Below, in pieces: positions 42,886-50,579 of a stretch of DNA of 64,000 nt (positions are counted from its first letter, which is position 1; the number at the start of each line of letters is the position of its first letter). Below the pieces are notes generated by a model. That model made no database searches and was not told where the DNA came from. It worked only from the letters and a program-made list of their open reading frames with translations. The translations under genes and the position numbers were made by a program. Source of the stretch: Streptomyces sp. NBC_01217 (GTDB taxonomy: Bacteria > Actinomycetota > Actinomycetes > Streptomycetales > Streptomycetaceae); NCBI RefSeq assembly GCF_035994185.1, contig NZ_CP108538.1, positions 4,503,501 to 4,567,500 on the forward strand. The letters are read 5' to 3'.

Positions 42886-43001
42886 GTTCGTTCTCCTGGT
42901 GAGAGATGTTGTCGGCGGCCGATCGGCCTACCGGTGCCGGTCGGGGGTTGCCCTCCCCTTCCGACATGGCTAATTAAACCATGTTCTAGGGGTTGGGTCA
43001 A
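42886..43001 (-). promoter_or_regulatory. promoter/leader cassette E
   Basis: Minus strand: TTGACC (complement of 42996-43001), 17 bp, TTTAAT (42973-42978), G-rich run, GGCCGATCGGCC hairpin and CTCTCACCAG (42896-42905) 10 nt before the start. GGGTTGCCC (42945-42953) pairs with GGGTCAACCC (42995-43004) with one bulge. Continuous with palindromic repeat copy 2. Confidence 0.77.
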
Positions 43002-43330
43002 CCCGGATAACGGCTCTGACCTGGCCTTTTCTCGCACCCCACGGCCCGCACCCGCCCAGCCGGGCCCGGCCACAACGGGCCTGGGCGGGGTTCCCTCCTC
43101 GGTCGGACAGCTCCGCCGTACCAGGAACCCGGGCGCGGTGTCCTGGCTCGCGTAGCGACCGCGCAGCGGCTTGGCCTGGACGCCGTGTCCGGGTTCCTGG
43201 TACGCCCCTTGGGGTGTCCGGCCGAGGAGGGAACCCCGCCTTCACCACCTGCACCACAACGCTCCCGCACCCGACCAACCAGCCCCCACCCCCTCCGAGG
43301 AGGACCCGCCGGAGGCAGCCTTTCGCTCTG
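43002..43330. repeat. long palindromic repeat region, copy 2
   Basis: Second copy of the region at 36129-36450. Arms at 43084-43109 and 43215-43240 (26 bases, one mismatch) and an inner perfect pair GTACCAGGAACCCGG (43118-43132) and CCGGGTTCCTGGTAC (43189-43203). Compared with copy 1, the inner left arm carries GGAACCC where copy 1 has GGGTTCC, as if a few bases had been inverted. No gene. It is followed by the plus-strand gene at 43427. Confidence 0.75.
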
Positions 43331-43426
43331 GCCGGCACCCAACGAAGGCGTGGTTCGAGATGTCCGCGGACCTGTGCCTACGGTGCGCACGACGAGCACT
43401 GATTTCGAACAGAACTGGGGGCACGG

Positions 43427-43876
43427 GTGAGCACGAATTCGGCAGGACCGGTGAGCGCGTCGGAGCTGCGGCGGCGGGTTCGCGCTGCTGAAGCAGTGAA
43501 GGCGAAGACGCGGGAGATGGCCGCCGAGCACGCGCTGACTGCACGCGAGGCTGCGGTGAAAGCGGCCAAGGCGAAGGAGGAAGCCGACGTCACGGCACGG
43601 GAGGCTGCTGCTGTAGTCCTGCGGCTGTTCGACAACGACGCCGAGTTGGTCTCGGAACTGCTGGGCGTCCCGGCGGAGGAGCTGGAACGCGAAGCGAAGC
43701 CTGTTACCGCCGCTCGGGCGAAGGAGATCATCGAATCGCTGCGTGCCCGCGCCGAGCGGCCCCGCACCACCCGAATCCGTAAGCCTCGGGCGGATGCGGC
43801 AGACGCGGCTTCCTCGACCTCGGGCGCCCCGGCCCCGGTCGCGACTGCGGACAACAGCCGGGCTGATGCCGCCTGA
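43427..43876 (+). CDS. coiled-coil hypothetical protein
   Basis: A 149-residue protein with GTG start. The first 65 residues are a continuous Ala/Glu/Lys coiled coil (VRAAEAVKAKTREMAAEHALTAREAAVKAAKAKEEADV). VVLRLFDNDAELVSELLGVPAEEL follows and a basic RPRTTRIRKPRA tail ends it. Overlaps the HNH-like gene. It occupies the same position relative to palindromic copy 2 as the 109-residue gene does to copy 1, but the proteins are not similar. Confidence 0.6.
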   Translation: MSTNSAGPVSASELRRRVRAAEAVKAKTREMAAEHALTAREAAVKAAKAKEEADVTAREAAAVVLRLFDNDAELVSELLGVPAEELEREAKPVTAARAKEIIESLRARAERPRTTRIRKPRADAADAASSTSGAPAPVATADNSRADAA

Positions 43877-44501
43877 GAACGACGTCGGGCCCGGACTCTT
43901 CCCGCTCGCGGCGGTGAACGGGTCCGGGCCCGTTCACGTTGACGAGCAACTTTCCCTCATTGGTGAGCCAACGCCCGTTCGTATACCGGCTGTTGAGTGG
44001 ATGTCCTGGCTGGCCAACGAGTCCGTTCAGGCCCGGTACTGGGCAAAGGTCTACCGAACCTCGTCAACCGAGGACTGCTGGTTCTTCTTCGGCGGGATCT
44101 CCAGCACCGGCCACGCCAGCTTCAGGGCGGCGTCGCGGCCGGGCAGGACGCGACGCGGCACGGTGCCGGGCCACCTCTACGGGTACCAGCTCGCGCACGG
44201 TGTCATCCCTCGGCTCGGCTGGGGTACCGACAGCCCGACCGTGTGCCACACCTGCGACAACCACTCCTGCCAGCAGCCGACGCACCTGCGCCTGGGGACT
44301 GCGGCGGAGAACCGGGCCGAATGGCTGGCCCGCCGCAGAGACCCGGGTAGCCCCCTCGCCGACCTTCGCGGCCCGGCCGGACGCTCCCGCGCCATAGGTG
44401 CCGCCATCCGGGCCGGCCGGAACGGCGGGGAGTCCGAAGCGGAGATCGCAGCACGCATTCGTGCGGCGATTGCGGCGGGCCGTCCCCTCAGCCTCTGGTG
44501 A
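43866..44501 (+). CDS. HNH-type endonuclease-like protein
   Basis: A 211-residue protein. The segment HLYGYQLAHGVIPRLGWGTDSPTVCHTCDNHSCQQPTHLRLGTAAENRAEW follows the His-Me/HNH pattern of homing-type endonucleases (H...CxxCDNxxCxxPxHLxxGTxxEN). The basic C-terminus (RSRAIGAAIRAGRNGGESEAEIAARIRAAI) looks like an NUMOD/HTH-like DNA-binding part. Such free-standing HNH proteins are common in actinophages and ICEs. The start at 43866 overlaps the coiled-coil gene by 11 bp. Confidence 0.75.
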   Translation: MPPENDVGPGLFPLAAVNGSGPVHVDEQLSLIGEPTPVRIPAVEWMSWLANESVQARYWAKVYRTSSTEDCWFFFGGISSTGHASFRAASRPGRTRRGTVPGHLYGYQLAHGVIPRLGWGTDSPTVCHTCDNHSCQQPTHLRLGTAAENRAEWLARRRDPGSPLADLRGPAGRSRAIGAAIRAGRNGGESEAEIAARIRAAIAAGRPLSLW

Positions 44502-44540
44502 CGACTGACCACCACCAACCGATCCACCTTCGGAGAGAAC

Positions 44541-44861
44541 GTGACACCCGCTCGACCACACCGCGCCCTCGTGTACGTGCTGAACGGGCGCTGGCGCCTG
44601 ATCGTGGCACCGCTTGCCTCAGAGGAACGGGAGGTCCGTAGCGAGGACCCCAACCCTGTGCGGCAACTCGTCGTCCGTGATCTGGGGCCGGCGGACTCGG
44701 GCTTCGCCCCCGCGTCGTTCGGACATCGTCTGATCGAGAACGGGTTCATCATCGGCCCCGCTGAGCGGGCAAAGCCTGACACCGTCAACGGCTGGTCGCG
44801 TACCGACGTACCCGACCGGTGGCAGACGGTTTGCTACCCAACCTCGGAGGTCGTGGGCTGA
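44541..44861 (+). CDS. small hypothetical protein near integrase
   Basis: A 106-residue protein (GTG start, GGAGAG upstream). ALVYVLNGRWRLIVAPLASEER and RQLVVRDLGPADSGFAPASFGHRLIENGFIIGPAE suggest a compact alpha/beta domain. No Cys cluster or HTH. It is the last plus-strand gene before a terminator and is convergent with the integrase. Family unknown. Confidence 0.55.
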   Translation: MTPARPHRALVYVLNGRWRLIVAPLASEEREVRSEDPNPVRQLVVRDLGPADSGFAPASFGHRLIENGFIIGPAERAKPDTVNGWSRTDVPDRWQTVCYPTSEVVG

Positions 44862-44897
44862 GCCCACGAGCGGTTCCCCGCTGCGAAGCACGTACGA

Positions 44898-44931
44898 CTT
44901 CGGCCCGCTCCCCGATGGGGGCGGGCCGAAG
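44898..44931. terminator. hairpin terminator between convergent genes
   Basis: CTTCGGCCCGC (44898-44908) and GCGGGCCGAAG (44921-44931) are exact complements around a 12-base loop. Positioned between the plus-strand gene and the 3' end of the integrase, so it may serve both. Confidence 0.7.
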
Positions 44932-44981
44932 TCACGTGAAGAAGGACACGCTCCTTCGAGTGGCGGGCTGGACCTGGCGCG

Positions 44982-46847
44982 TCAAGCCTCGGTGCTCGTG
45001 AGGTCGGCCTCCGGATGCTTGGCGCACACCTCCAGAGCCTCCATCCGGGCCTGCTCGAAGGCTCGGACGACAGCCGACTTGTTGATTCCCCGAGCGTGCG
45101 CCTCTGTGTTGCCGTGGGGGCGGAACTCGGTCCGGAACTCTGCGGCCCGCGTGGTGAAGCCGTCGTGCTCGAACTCCCACGTCCACCGGCTACTCACCGG
45201 AAGCGGCTCGTACGTCAGGGTGCCGTCGGCCTCGTACGAAGCCAAGGCATAGTGCACGAACTGCCGCTCCGGCATCCGGGACCAGGCGGAGCCGCCGCCG
45301 GTCCATCGCTCGCGCTCCTCTGGGCCTAGGGCTCCGCGGCGGGCGATCTTCTCCTCTGGCCAGCCGTCTGCCCGCATGGCCGCGATCTTTTCCTCGTGGT
45401 CATCGTTCCACTGGTCGGCGACGGCCTGTGCGTGCTCGCGGTCCGCGAACGGCACCTCCCGGCGGCCCAGCGTAACAACGAAGACCGGGTCGTTCTCGTG
45501 TTCTGCATCGTCCTGCGGCACGTCGCTGGCGTCCTTCCAGGTTTCCTGGGCCAGTCCGGAGAGCTGGCGAGGCACGTGGGGAAGTCCGTCCGTAGTGGCG
45601 GCCAAGCCGGAGCGCTCCAGGAAGCCGGGCAGCGGGGCCTTCGGGTCCATGGCCCATTCGATGGCGGCCATGACCTCGTCGTCCAAGGCGTCCAGGAGGT
45701 GGCCGTAGCGGTCCACGGTCGTGGTGATGGACTCGTGGCCAAGCCGTCCCTGGATGGCCGGCAGGGGCACCTTCGCTGCGATCAGCCACGAAGCGTGGGA
45801 GTGACGGAGGTCGTGGATGCGCGGTCGCTTGATCAAGCCGTACTTCTCTGCGGCCAGCTCGATCGCGGGTATCCAGCGCAGGCGTCGGAAGGTGCCGGGG
45901 TCCCACTTGCCACCTTCGGGACCGGTGAAGATCAGATCGTTGGGAGCCAGGCCCTTCGCCCGACGACGAAGCATCCGGTCGAGCTTGTGTGTGATGACGA
46001 CGGTGCGGCGTGACTTCCGAGTCTTCGGGGGACCGAGGATGGACTTGCCGTCCTCGTCCTTCTTCCAGGCCCTCTGTACGCGGACAGCCGGGCGCCCGTT
46101 GCGACGCCGAAGGTCCCGCGGCTGAAGTGCGGTGGCCTCACCCCACCGGAAGCCGGTCTCCGCGATGGTCTCGCCAAGATCCTTGGCGTCGTCGCGAAGG
46201 CACTCGTAGATCCAGGCCCATTCCTCGCGTTCGAGGAAGACCATCTCCTCCTCGTCCTCGGCTCCGTCGAGCCGGGGCAGACGGGTCTTCGCGCACGGGT
46301 TGGAGGCCCGCAGTGACGGTTCTGCATCGACGGCGGACTGCATGATCGCGCTGAGGAGGCCGTGCTTGTTCTGGACGGTCTTCGGCGCGTACGCGGTGCG
46401 GGGCTTCCGGTCGCGCGGGTCGAGCGGAGCGAGGCGGCCGGCTTCGAGGTCGTTGACCCAGTCCTGGACCATGGTCCGGACGATGCTGCCTTCGCCGTCC
46501 TCCACTGAGTAGGACCCGAACCAGGGAGCCATGTTCTCCCTGATCTCCTTCTTGTACTTACTGCGCGTGTCGCCCTGAATGCCGGTTAGCCGGTCGACGT
46601 AGGCGAGCGCGAAGGCCTCGAACATCGTCTCCTTGCGACGCCGGTCTGCAACGAAACCGTGACCTCGGGTCCACCCGGGCGGCCAGTGCTCCCCGTGCGC
46701 CTTCACGAGATCGCGGAACTTCTCAGCGGACGTGATGTCGTCGAACGACTCCGACTCCCGCTTGCCAGTCCGGGCACCGGCTGTGCGCCAGCGGACGACG
46801 AACGTGGGGTCTCCGCCCCTACGCTCCTTGGTTTCGATGTAGGCCAT
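44982..46847 (-). CDS. ICE tyrosine integrase with long C-terminal tail
   Basis: A 621-residue site-specific recombinase starting MAYIETKERRGGDPTFVVRW. The arm-binding and core-binding domains occupy the first about 200 residues. Catalytic residues lie in ETGFRWGEATALQPRDL (Arg), RIHDLRHSHASWLIAAKVP (His-x-x-Arg), GRLGHESITTTVDRYGHLL (His, Tyr). About 225 further residues follow the Tyr, including a repeated DREHAQAVADQWNDD-type helical part, which is unusual for such integrases. It lies next to tRNA-Ala, its likely attachment site. An upstream in-frame ATG would read through the direct repeats and was rejected. Confidence 0.9.
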   Translation of the reverse strand: MAYIETKERRGGDPTFVVRWRTAGARTGKRESESFDDITSAEKFRDLVKAHGEHWPPGWTRGHGFVADRRRKETMFEAFALAYVDRLTGIQGDTRSKYKKEIRENMAPWFGSYSVEDGEGSIVRTMVQDWVNDLEAGRLAPLDPRDRKPRTAYAPKTVQNKHGLLSAIMQSAVDAEPSLRASNPCAKTRLPRLDGAEDEEEMVFLEREEWAWIYECLRDDAKDLGETIAETGFRWGEATALQPRDLRRRNGRPAVRVQRAWKKDEDGKSILGPPKTRKSRRTVVITHKLDRMLRRRAKGLAPNDLIFTGPEGGKWDPGTFRRLRWIPAIELAAEKYGLIKRPRIHDLRHSHASWLIAAKVPLPAIQGRLGHESITTTVDRYGHLLDALDDEVMAAIEWAMDPKAPLPGFLERSGLAATTDGLPHVPRQLSGLAQETWKDASDVPQDDAEHENDPVFVVTLGRREVPFADREHAQAVADQWNDDHEEKIAAMRADGWPEEKIARRGALGPEERERWTGGGSAWSRMPERQFVHYALASYEADGTLTYEPLPVSSRWTWEFEHDGFTTRAAEFRTEFRPHGNTEAHARGINKSAVVRAFEQARMEALEVCAKHPEADLTSTEA

Positions 46848-46869
46848 GAAACGACCGTAAACGACTGGA

Positions 46870-46891
46870 TGTGCCCACCATGTGCCCACCA
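46870..46891. repeat. tandem 11-bp direct repeat upstream of integrase
   Basis: TGTGCCCACCA occurs twice without spacer, 23 bp upstream of the integrase start. It may be an integrase arm site or a binding site controlling integrase expression. Confidence 0.55.
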
Positions 46892-46902
46892 GTGGAAACG
46901 AA

Positions 46903-46944
46903 AAAGCCCCTCTGACTCACGTTTCCGCAGGTCAGAGGGGCTTT
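46903..46944 (-). terminator. tRNA-Ala terminator
   Basis: AAAGCCCCTCTGAC (46903-46916) pairs exactly with GTCAGAGGGGCTTT (46931-46944), and on the minus strand the hairpin is followed by a U-run. It ends transcription from the tRNA and insulates the integrase. Confidence 0.85.
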
Positions 46945-46952
46945 GAGGGATG

Positions 46953-47025
46953 TGGAGCCTAGGAGATTCGAACTCCTGACATCTGCCTTGCAAAGGCAGC
47001 GCTCTACCAACTGAGCTAAGGCCCC
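46953..47025 (-). tRNA. tRNA-Ala (anticodon TGC)
   Basis: The minus strand starts GGGGCCT and ends AGGCTCCA with a seven-pair acceptor stem (one G-U). It has a D-loop with AGCTCAGTTGGTAGAGC, anticodon loop TTTGCAA, and a T-arm GGAGTTCGAATCTCC. CCA is not encoded. The integrase-proximal side is the 3' end, fitting use as the ICE attachment site. Confidence 0.95.
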
Positions 47026-47194
47026 GAAAGTGGACAGCACCGGAAGCATCCGCGTCCCGGCGACCGCCGTGGACCAGAGTACCGGGTATCCCCCGGATTC
47101 TTGCAAAAGGATTGGGACTCCCGGTCGGCGACCACTCTCCGTAAGATGCTCGGCGAGGTTCGCAGCAGCGAAGCCGCAGCGAAGGGGAGACGCC

Positions 47195-47743
47195 ATGGAC
47201 GCAGCTCAGCAAGAGGCAACGGCAAGAGCCAGGGAGCTTCAGCGCAGTTGGTACGGAGAGCCCCTCGGGGCTCTCTTCCGCCGGCTGATCGATGATCTCG
47301 GCCTGAACCAGGCACGGCTCGCCGCGGTCCTCGGGCTGTCCGCCCCCATGCTCTCCCAGCTCATGAGCGGCCAGCGGGCGAAGATCGGCAACCCCGCGGT
47401 CGTCCAGCGCGTCCAGGCACTCCAGGAGCTCGCCGGCCAGGTCGCCGACGGCAGCGTCAGCGCGGGAGAGGCCACCGACCGCATGGAAGAGGTCAAGAAG
47501 TCCCAGGGCGGCTCCGTCCTCACCGGCACCAGCCAGACCTCCCACACCGGCGGAGCCCCCACCGTCCGGCGCGTGGTCCGCGAGATCCAGTCGCTGCTGC
47601 GGTCGGTCGCGGCCGCCGGAGACATCATCGATGCCGCCGACTCCCTCGCCCCGACCCACCCGGAACTGGCAGAGTTCCTCAAGGTGTACGGCGCAGGGCG
47701 CACCGCGGACGCGGTGGCGCACTACGAGGGACACCAGAGCTAG
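47195..47743 (+). CDS. XRE-like helix-turn-helix DNA-binding protein
   Basis: A 182-residue protein from ATG 47195 (GAAGGGGAGA upstream). The HTH is GALFRRLIDDLGLNQARLAAVLGLSAPMLSQLMSGQRAKIGNP (residues about 27-69). A helical linker, low-complexity middle and a conserved C-terminal REIQSLLRSVAAAGDIIDAADSL follow. Conserved next to the kinase gene in Streptomyces; probably a regulator of neighbouring genes (inferred). Upstream of this gene the DNA is chromosomal rather than ICE. Confidence 0.8.
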   Translation: MDAAQQEATARARELQRSWYGEPLGALFRRLIDDLGLNQARLAAVLGLSAPMLSQLMSGQRAKIGNPAVVQRVQALQELAGQVADGSVSAGEATDRMEEVKKSQGGSVLTGTSQTSHTGGAPTVRRVVREIQSLLRSVAAAGDIIDAADSLAPTHPELAEFLKVYGAGRTADAVAHYEGHQS

Positions 47744-47825
47744 GGCCTGTCCTTCCATGCCCTAGGGCACTACCCCTGAGAACCGGGCACGAGCCGAAAC
47801 AGGAACTGGGAGCGGGCGCAGCGCA

Positions 47826-49160
47826 ATGGGTGAGGTCTTCGCCGGTCGGTACGAATTGATCGATCCGATCGGACGTGGTGGAGTCGGTGCCGTCTGGCGC
47901 GCCTGGGACCACCGGCGCCGCCGTTATGTGGCGGCCAAGGTCCTCCAGCAGAGCGACGCACACACGCTGCTGCGCTTCGTCCGCGAGCAGGCGCTGCGGA
48001 TCGAGCATCCGCATGTGCTCGCCCCGGCCAGCTGGGCCGCGGACGACGACAAGGTCCTGTTCACCATGGACCTGGTCAGCGGCGGTTCGCTGGCGCATGT
48101 CATCGGCGACTACGGCCCGCTGCCTCCCCGATTCGTCTGCACGCTGCTCGACCAGTTGCTGTCCGGGTTGTCGACGGTGCACGCGGAGGGCGTCGTGCAC
48201 CGCGACATCAAGCCCGCCAACATCCTGATGGAGGCCACCGGCACCGGACGGCCGCATCTGCGGCTGTCCGACTTCGGTATCTCCATGCGCAAGGGTGAGC
48301 CGCGGCTCACCGAGACCAACTACGTGGTGGGAACGCCCGGTTACCTCGCGCCCGAGCAGATGATGGGCTCGGAGCCCGACTTCCCCGCGGACCTGTTCGC
48401 GGTCGGACTCGTCGCGCTGTATCTGCTGCAGGGGAAGAAGCCGGACGCCCAGGCCCTCGTCGAGCACTTCGTCTCGTACGGCACGCCCGGCGCCCCGGAG
48501 GGGATTCCCGAGCCGCTGTGGCAGGTGCTCGCCGGTCTGCTGCAGCCGGATCCCCAGGCCCGGTTCCGTACGGCCACGGGCGCGCGCAAGGCGCTCAACG
48601 CCGCGGTCGACATGCTGCCCGAGCCCGCCGCCGACGACGAGCCGGTGGAGGTCTTCGACCAGCTCGGGCCGCTGCCCGCCGGTTTCGGCCCCGCGGGACC
48701 GGTCGCGGCCCCCCGCACAGCCGTACAGGACACGCAGCCCGCACAGACGGACCAGGGGGCCCAACAGCCCTACGCCCAGCCGCCGGTCCCGATGTCGGAG
48801 ACGGGCAGCTTCCATCTTCCGCCGCCTCCGCAGCAGCCCACACCGCTGCCCCGTCCGGCGCAGCCGGACACGCCTCTCACTCCGCTCCCGGCGCACACGG
48901 CTTCTCCCTTGCCCACGCCGGATCCATCGCAGGCCCCCACGGCCGCGGTGCAGCACGAACCGGCTCTCACCCGCGCGTACACCGCAGGTCAGCCGCAGGT
49001 CCACGCTCCCGGGGCGGTGGCTGCCCCGCACTTCCCGGCCGCCGTTCCCGCGCGTGCCCCGCAAAACCGTCCGGGACCGCCTCTGAAAGTGGCGGTCCCG
49101 GTCCTGCTGGTGGCGCTGGTCTGTTTCGCCGTGGGCATCTGGGCTCTGACCCAGAGCTGA
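47826..49160 (+). CDS. membrane-anchored Ser/Thr protein kinase
   Basis: A 444-residue PknB-type kinase. GRGGVGAVWRAWD (P-loop), AAKVLQ (Lys), VVHRDIKPANIL (catalytic loop), LSDFGIS (metal) and GTPGYLAPEQ (activation) are all present in residues 15-190. A Pro/Gln-rich linker of about 130 residues leads to a single C-terminal membrane helix (VAVPVLLVALVCFAVGIWAL), with no extracellular sensor beyond it. The kinase domain therefore faces the cytoplasm. The substrate is unknown. Convergent with the VWA gene pair. Confidence 0.92.
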   Translation: MGEVFAGRYELIDPIGRGGVGAVWRAWDHRRRRYVAAKVLQQSDAHTLLRFVREQALRIEHPHVLAPASWAADDDKVLFTMDLVSGGSLAHVIGDYGPLPPRFVCTLLDQLLSGLSTVHAEGVVHRDIKPANILMEATGTGRPHLRLSDFGISMRKGEPRLTETNYVVGTPGYLAPEQMMGSEPDFPADLFAVGLVALYLLQGKKPDAQALVEHFVSYGTPGAPEGIPEPLWQVLAGLLQPDPQARFRTATGARKALNAAVDMLPEPAADDEPVEVFDQLGPLPAGFGPAGPVAAPRTAVQDTQPAQTDQGAQQPYAQPPVPMSETGSFHLPPPPQQPTPLPRPAQPDTPLTPLPAHTASPLPTPDPSQAPTAAVQHEPALTRAYTAGQPQVHAPGAVAAPHFPAAVPARAPQNRPGPPLKVAVPVLLVALVCFAVGIWALTQS

Positions 49161-49205
49161 GCACGGCTGCCGGAGCCGCGGCCGTACGCGACGGCTCCGG
49201 CCCGG

Positions 49206-50579
49206 CTACCAGGCCTGTGGCGGCCCTCCGTACGGAGGCCGGCCGTCCCCGGCCTGGCCTCCCACGAGCGGACCGTTCGAGCCGATCGGGGCCACCGGGG
49301 CGGCCACCGCGCGGCGCCGTGCCAGCAGCGTCCACACGCCCAGCCCCAGCACCAGCACCGCCCCCGCGCCGATCCCGGCCGCGCCGACCATCCGCATGGT
49401 GTCGCTCCTGGCCGCCTCGGGGCCGCTCTGGCCGCTTTTCGCCATGTCCTTGTCGTCCTGCGTGACGGAGAAGATTCCGGCATCCCCTGTGTACGGCGTC
49501 TTCCCTGCCGTCCCCTCGACCTTGATCCTGAGGGTCAGCGGAATCGCCTTGTCGCCGTACGGCTTCGCGATCTTCGGGCTGAGGGACACCGACAGGTAGT
49601 ACCAGCCGGCGAAACGCATGGCACTGACGCTGTCGGTGTAGTCGTAGCGGTTCTCGTACGCCACCGGAGGCAGCGGATCCAGCGATACGGACGCGGGCTT
49701 GCCCGAGTACGACAGCGGCGTCGCGTCGTCGACATGGCCATGCGCCGGGTTGTCCAGGGACAGCGCGAGCGCGTTGCCGATGTATTCGTTCGAGGCCTTG
49801 TTGTTGCTCAGGTCGGCGGTGGCGAAGATCTGCTGCCCCCAGTCCACCGGGATCCGGTAGAAGCGGGTCTGCCCGGGTGCGATGCTGTCGTGCCACTCAC
49901 CGGTTTCCAGGCCGGTCGCGTTGTAGTAGCTGGTGCCGCCCGACCGCTTCTGCGGGGCTGCGGTGGGTGGCACGGGCGAGGCCGACGGCCAGTCCTCCGG
50001 CGCCCGGGTCGGCGTCGAACCGCCCGGACTCAGCTGCGGCTCCGACTCGTAGCGCAGCTCCAGGTCCCACGCGTCGGGTGCCGAGGTCACCTTGCCCTGC
50101 CGCTCGATCAGGACGTTGTACGTTCCGGCTTCCTGGCAGGTGTTGCTGCCCTGCTGCGTGATCCGGTAGGCGTACGCCGCGATCGGATGCGGGAATTCCG
50201 CCGACTGGAACCGTGCGTCCTGCGAACCGCACTCCAGGTCCGCGCTGTCCCTGATGCTGACCTTGATGCCGTCCCCGTAGGCGACCTGGCCGCCGCCCTT
50301 GGGCACGGCCACCGCCGAGACGTACGCGTTCGTCTTCTCGTCGAGGTTCAGGCGGTAGTAGAGCTTCTCTCCGGGCTTGATCGAGCTCTTGTAGACCGAT
50401 CCGGGGGTGAGCGCCGATGCCTCGGTGTTCACCTCCGCACCGCTTACCGTCTTCGCCCCGGGATCGAAGGTGTACCCGGAGGCCTCCCCGGCCGCGTACG
50501 CCTGCCCCGGCAGCGCCGCCGCCGCGCACATCGCCGCGGCCGCGGCCAGCGCCACCCGGCCCCTGTTGCGCTGCCTCAT
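49206..50579 (-). CDS. exported membrane-anchored protein paired with VWA protein
   Basis: A 457-residue protein with a signal peptide (MRQRNRGRVALAAAAAMCAAAALPGQAYA) and a C-terminal membrane helix (MVGAAGIGAGAVLVLGLGVWTLLA). The extracellular part has repeated units around RFYRIPVDWGQQIFATADLSN and YRLNLDEKTNAYVSAVAVPKGG similar in style to the second half of its neighbour, but without a VWA domain. The stop/start overlap (TGATG) couples it to the VWA gene. Function unknown; a surface role is likely. Confidence 0.82.
   Translation of the reverse strand: MRQRNRGRVALAAAAAMCAAAALPGQAYAAGEASGYTFDPGAKTVSGAEVNTEASALTPGSVYKSSIKPGEKLYYRLNLDEKTNAYVSAVAVPKGGGQVAYGDGIKVSIRDSADLECGSQDARFQSAEFPHPIAAYAYRITQQGSNTCQEAGTYNVLIERQGKVTSAPDAWDLELRYESEPQLSPGGSTPTRAPEDWPSASPVPPTAAPQKRSGGTSYYNATGLETGEWHDSIAPGQTRFYRIPVDWGQQIFATADLSNNKASNEYIGNALALSLDNPAHGHVDDATPLSYSGKPASVSLDPLPPVAYENRYDYTDSVSAMRFAGWYYLSVSLSPKIAKPYGDKAIPLTLRIKVEGTAGKTPYTGDAGIFSVTQDDKDMAKSGQSGPEAARSDTMRMVGAAGIGAGAVLVLGLGVWTLLARRRAVAAPVAPIGSNGPLVGGQAGDGRPPYGGPPQAW

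Noticed and set aside
46869..46892. CRISPR-like direct repeats
   Set aside because: Only two 11-bp copies without spacer; no array or cas gene anywhere in the window.
1..46952. Second att copy (repeat of the tRNA-Ala 3' end) inside the window
   Set aside because: No second stretch resembling the T-arm and acceptor end was found by eye, so the far att is presumed outside.
47758..47769. Palindrome TGCCCTAGGGCA after the XRE gene
   Set aside because: Short and isolated; could be an operator but nothing else supports it.
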